64,000 nt of DNA from Enoplolaimus lenunculus (Eukaryota; Nematoda; Enoplea; Enoplida; Thoracostomopsidae): NCBI GenBank assembly GCA_030248215.1, contig JASANG010002537.1, positions 434,001 through 498,000 of the forward strand, in the 5' to 3' direction. Position numbers and translations under genes: made by a program. Below the pieces are notes generated by a model that saw only the letters and a program-made list of their open reading frames with translations, ran no database searches and was not told the origin of the DNA. Positions 60,901-64,000 of the stretch are shown in pieces (the first letter of the stretch is position 1; every line of letters starts with the position of its first letter).

Positions 60901-63720
60901 CCAAAAACAGAATCTTGTATATAATAAAAGTTAGATGCGGAGCTAGCTGTTCTTTTTGATCTGTGCTCGTTTGACCGTGCTGTATATATAGAAAGCCGCT
61001 ATACAGTTATATTATTGAAAATCCGGGTCTTTTTCATTTTCCGCCGCAGCATGCGTTTGCCGAAAAATGGTTCGATTTGAAAATTTTTGCATATTTAAGC
61101 TTCTCATGACCTCCTTTGTTCATTCCACGCCTAAATTTGAATTTTTGAAAAATTCGATTTTTAAGATCCCAAGGACCCCCGTTGGAACCCAAAAACCATA
61201 AATTGTTTGTCAAAAAGTTTGACATTTCATATAACATTCAATGTAGCCAGCGAAGCTGAGTGCAATGGTGTTGAATTTTTCGCAATCAGATGATTGGTTA
61301 ACGAGTTATTGTCAAATAACTGATTTATCGCGCTGCCAACGATTTGGGTCGGCTCCAAATAAGTTATTTGACCATCATTCGTCAAGCAATCGCCTGATTG
61401 CGAAAGATTTAACGCCATTCGACTCAAATTCGCGATCTACATCGAATGGTATATAATTTGTGAAATTCTTTGACAAATAAACATATTTCGGTCCCCTATG
61501 GGAGAGCCCTTGACACCTTAAAAATGGAATTTTTCGAAAATTCAAATTTAATCGTCAAACGATCAGGGAAGATCATGAGAAGCTCAAATATGCAAAAAAT
61601 ATTTAAATCCAGCATTTTTTGGGTAAACAACGGCTGGGGCGGATAACGCAAAAGACCTGAAAATCTATCGTAAAACAAGATTATCCACAAAAAATTGTAT
61701 CTGGAGGGTCGCAAAACAACCTTAACTGGGCGTAAAACCATTTGAATTTCACAGAATGTAAGAAAGTAGACATCTTTTAAACTTGTCTCACCTATTGAAG
61801 CATCAGTTGAAAGTTTAATTCGTTCAAAGGAATATCGAGCTTTGAATCCGCCATAACGAAGAATTCCGTCCGTTTTAAATCGCAGCCACATTGCGCCTGA
61901 TTTCGCAGTGAGGCGCTCAGGAAAATGATTGCCACAGTATTTTCCATAGTTTAAAGGTGGCGAAAATCCATATGGTCCATCTCTAACCTGAAACACTATA
62001 TTAACTAATTTGTCATAATCGGCAATTTTTCAGTTGAGTAGCGGTTAAACATCCTACTAGAAATGTTACTTTTATCCGGTATCACGACAATTCGCTGCTC
62101 TACTGACAACTTGTAATTCGAAATTTTGTCTACTTATGTCTAAACTTAGGGAGCTGTGTATGGTGACGAACGGCACCGTACAGGGGACGAACGGGACGTC
62201 ATCAAAAGTATAGCGTTACCCTATGTCCAAACGCAAATATTAGTCTACAGTTTTATAATCATTCACCATTCTATTATCAGTTTCAAGCGAAAATGTAGGG
62301 CGATAAAAGTAGCCTGAGCTGTGAAACGCTACTTTTGTCACTGTGGCCTATAATGATGCACTTTTAATACAAGTTTGATAGTGTTTGCTTCGTAATTATT
62401 CGTGTGTTGTAGATTAAAAATTAAACGACAGATTAAATCACATCAAGAGCAGGGTGCTGACAACAATTAGCAGGAGTTCATAGGTTGGAGCCCCACGAAA
62501 AATAATGAATGCAATAAATGCATAGAAAAAATATAAGAACGTACAATACCAATAAATTCTAACGCTGACAGCATCACAATGTCGTTTCGCAGGCATTCGA
62601 CTGAGGCCATTCGACTCGAAATATTTTTATTTAACGAAATATTTTGATATAAACAATGGGGGTTTTAGAGCGTTCAATGAATTCGCCCCAAACTTCGCCC
62701 CTGTATGAATCAAGCGGTTTCGAAAATGTTTCCTTTCAAACTGGGCAGATATCAGCGTTATGCGTTCTGTTTTATGCAATTTTTTCCGTAATACAGACCT
62801 CCAAATAATCATAGCTACACTGGCCGCCGCGATTATCGGCTTCAAGCTCAAATTTCTCTGTAAAATCCACATGGATCAAGTGATTTCGTGTCGGAGCGTA
62901 TATGACCTAAAAACAAAGGGCACATGCTAAAACTATTTGAGTCACTTTTTAGATAAATCGTAAATGAAAAAATTCAAAAATATACGTGAATTTCTAAACG
63001 ACAACGCCTAAAAGTTGTAACCAAACTCTGGCTTCGCTCCAAAATGGCACGCTGTGCCCGATGCGTTCCTTCTTTTAATTTTTAAATTAGAACAGAATAG
63101 CATATAAAATTTACATCAGCCAAGCATAGATTATGCACTGTAAATTTCAGTGAGTTGATTTTAACTCAGAATGAGTTGAATCACTCAGTCTGCGTTAGGA
63201 CTTTCAGAACTCAGAAATTTTAGTTGATTCAATTCATTCTGAGTCAGTGAATCAACACCCTCAGAGTTAGCTCAACTCAGAGTGTGAGTCAATTAAACTC
63301 AGAGTGAGTTAATGTTTACTGATATTAATTCAGAAATAACCAACTCGCTAGCTGAATTGATTAATCAACTCATTGGAATGTGCAGTGTGCATCTCAACGC
63401 ATTGGACTTCAGGACCGGGTAAAGGTAGCGTTACAACCTTAAACAAATAGGGTCGATACAAAGGAATATCCACCTAAAATCAGATTTTCGTCTCACCTTG
63501 ATACAGTCAACATTATCCGGATAGTATTGAGGATATCTTGGCGTGGTAAATGTTTGATTATTATTGTAATCGTACGAAAACGTTCCACATACGTCAAGTT
63601 TGGTCACAATTGACTGAATGCCTTGTGACAAATCGTTCACTGTTTTGGCGTCATTGAGCGGATCGACTGATTCTAACGCTGCTTGTGCCAAGCCGCCTTC
63701 GTCCGAAACAACAAAAAATG
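54908..63720 (-). CDS. Neto-like receptor auxiliary protein (CUB-CUB-LDLa-TM, long cytoplasmic tail)
   Basis: Exons in order: 63720-63497, 62906-62799, 61987-61792, 60673-60635 (39-nt microexon), 60004-59865, 59184-58953, 58154-58017, 57494-57237, 56787-56058, 55802-54908. All phases agree; stop TAA. CUB1 starts VCGTFSYDYNNNQTFTTPRYP and ends GGFKARYSF. CUB2 runs from IGTHLWNLIDNSSNSNFDC through QYCG to YKTSIKLAYSVF. The LDLa module has six Cys with CDGRPDC and DDEEDC. TM is LVILIGIGLIIGTIITVTLVL. The tail is basic (RRSIRRVAGSIRERRARR), then about 540 low-complexity, Ser/Gln/Asn-rich residues ending ELAV. This order is that of Neto proteins (C. elegans SOL-2), which bind kainate/AMPA-type glutamate receptors, and resembles LEV-10. 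The tail is longer than in vertebrate NETOs. Nothing like a start Met is in exon 63720-63497, whose first residues (FFVVSDEGG) look like a signal-peptide end, so a first exon lies further right or outside the window. Confidence 0.88.
57600..57810. mobile_element. two overlapping A-type relics (TTAGGC / CCTAAG facing each other)
   Basis: GGTTTACAATTAGAGTTAGG and AGAATTAGGGTTAGGTTTAGG, followed by CCCAAGCCTAAGCCTAAGC in the opposite sense. In the Neto intron 57495-58016. The rest of that intron shows nothing recognisable. Confidence 0.5.
58545..58730. mobile_element. F-type inverted repeat (CGACAATTCGTCG ends)
   Basis: ATCACGACAATTCGTCGACC and GGCGACAAGTTGTCGAGCGG then CGAATTGTCGTAG are inverted. 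The interior has one TTAAGCTTAGGC stretch. In the Neto intron 58155-58952. A related end recurs at about 62078. Confidence 0.6.
59425..59570. repeat. 42-bp tandem repeat, 3.5 copies
   Basis: Unit ACTAACATGTTCGGCGACCT plus CTACATGGTGGGAAAATTATGT. Copies start at 59425, 59467, 59509 and 59551 and are almost identical, so the array is young. In the Neto intron 59185-59864. The in-frame 14-aa repeat is a consequence of the 42-bp period. Confidence 0.9.
59640..59810. mobile_element. A-type MITE, decayed
   Basis: TTATTCCTAAGCTTAAACTTG, AAGTTTATACTATTGTAG and AACGTTCCGCCCCTGATC at the right. It ends 55 bp from Neto exon 59865. Confidence 0.6.
60250..60471. mobile_element. B-type palindromic MITE
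   Basis: GCCGTATTCCCAAACATGAG start, CGCCAGTTGGTGATAAGCC, and right end ATAGGTGCTATACGCATTTG then AGAATATGAGCCC. In the Neto intron 60005-60634, 160 bp from the microexon. Confidence 0.75.
61016..61664. mobile_element. 650-bp fully palindromic element with long TIRs
   Basis: Left TGAAAATCCGGGTCTTTTTC and right end (reverse complement) ATTTTCAGGTCTTTTGCG. Similarity continues inwards (ATATTTAAGCTTCTCATGA versus ATATTTGAGCTTCTCATGA) and into a central inverted pair (TTTTCGCAATCAGATGATTG versus TTTCGCAATCAGGCGATTG). Mirror-image frames on the two strands are shadows. In the Neto intron 60674-61791. An end fragment of the same family is at about 59585-59635. Confidence 0.75.
63136..63387. mobile_element. 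D-type MITE (GAGTTGATT family)
   Basis: CACTGTAAATTTCAGTGAGT start and (reverse complement) CACTGCACATTCCAATGAGT end, full of ACTCAGA / TCTGAGT motifs. In the Neto intron 62907-63496. It shares CACTGYA termini with the C-type family. Confidence 0.7.
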
Positions 63721-63886
63721 CTGAAAAAAACAGAAACTGGATGCTAAATTTTAATGCGATTTGATTACAAACGTTTAAATTAACTTTTATCAGTAATTAT
63801 ACAAGCATAAGACAGCAGCAAATACTGCGAAACAGGCGGTATAACGTAAGACTCTTTACAGAAAATCAGTCATCGCAAAATATTAA

Positions 63887-64000
63887 CCCTTTCTCACATG
63901 AATATTTTCTATTTCATCGAGACCTACTTTTATGCTAGGATTCGAACTCCAGTGACTGGAGTGGGAGGCGTATACCATCACCACTCAGCTATAGGAGCTG
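63887..64000 (-). mobile_element. E-type piggyBac-like MITE, copy 3, cut by the window end
   Basis: TTAA (63883-63886) then CCCTTTCTCACATGAATATT. This is the right end of the family in reverse orientation, followed by the B box (GGATTCGAACT) and A box (CCACTCAGCTA) on the complementary strand. Confidence 0.85.

Noticed and set aside
61227-61456. Similar small proteins on opposite strands
   Set aside because: Mirror-image translation of a palindromic MITE.

Overview
The window reads as animal nuclear DNA, most likely from a nematode. It is AT-rich, with GT/AG introns, short exons and very dense non-autonomous DNA repeats. Pointers to a nematode are an astacin protease ending in two ShK domains, an innexin, a Neto/SOL-2-type CUB-LDLa protein, and many internal arrays of TTAGGC, the nematode telomere unit. 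I cannot name the species; a long-intron nematode outside the Caenorhabditis group would fit. I saw no bacterial genes, no rRNA, no convincing functional tRNA, no CRISPR, and no LTR-type or virus-derived element.

Six genes could be spliced by eye with consistent reading phase. (1) An astacin metalloprotease on + (catalytic and ShK exons 7378-10116, probable propeptide exon 421-681). (2) The C-terminal half of a spartin-like gene on - (3559-5565), lying between the two astacin parts. (3) A claudin/TARP-superfamily tetraspan protein on - (12244-17647, five exons, 428 aa). (4) An SLC23 nucleobase/ascorbate transporter on + (25122-37308, 14 exons, 612 aa). (5) An innexin on + (50219-53079, two coding exons, 422 aa). 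(6) A Neto-like receptor auxiliary protein on - (54908-63720 and beyond: two CUBs, LDLa, TM, cytoplasmic tail of about 600 aa). Two further minus-strand exon candidates lie in the otherwise gene-poor 37.3-50.2 kb stretch.

The rest is mostly short inverted-repeat transposon relics (MITEs) in at least a dozen families, many of them inside introns. The most notable are: a family with 8-bp target duplications and internal TTAGGC arrays (about 20 copies); a TTAA-flanked piggyBac-like family carrying tRNA-type A and B boxes; an unrelated TIR element carrying a duplicated tRNA-like unit; and one MITE inserted exactly at an SLC23 splice donor, so that the target duplication doubled the donor.

Repeat boundaries are read by eye. 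They are good to a few bases where a target duplication is quoted and to about 10-20 bases elsewhere.
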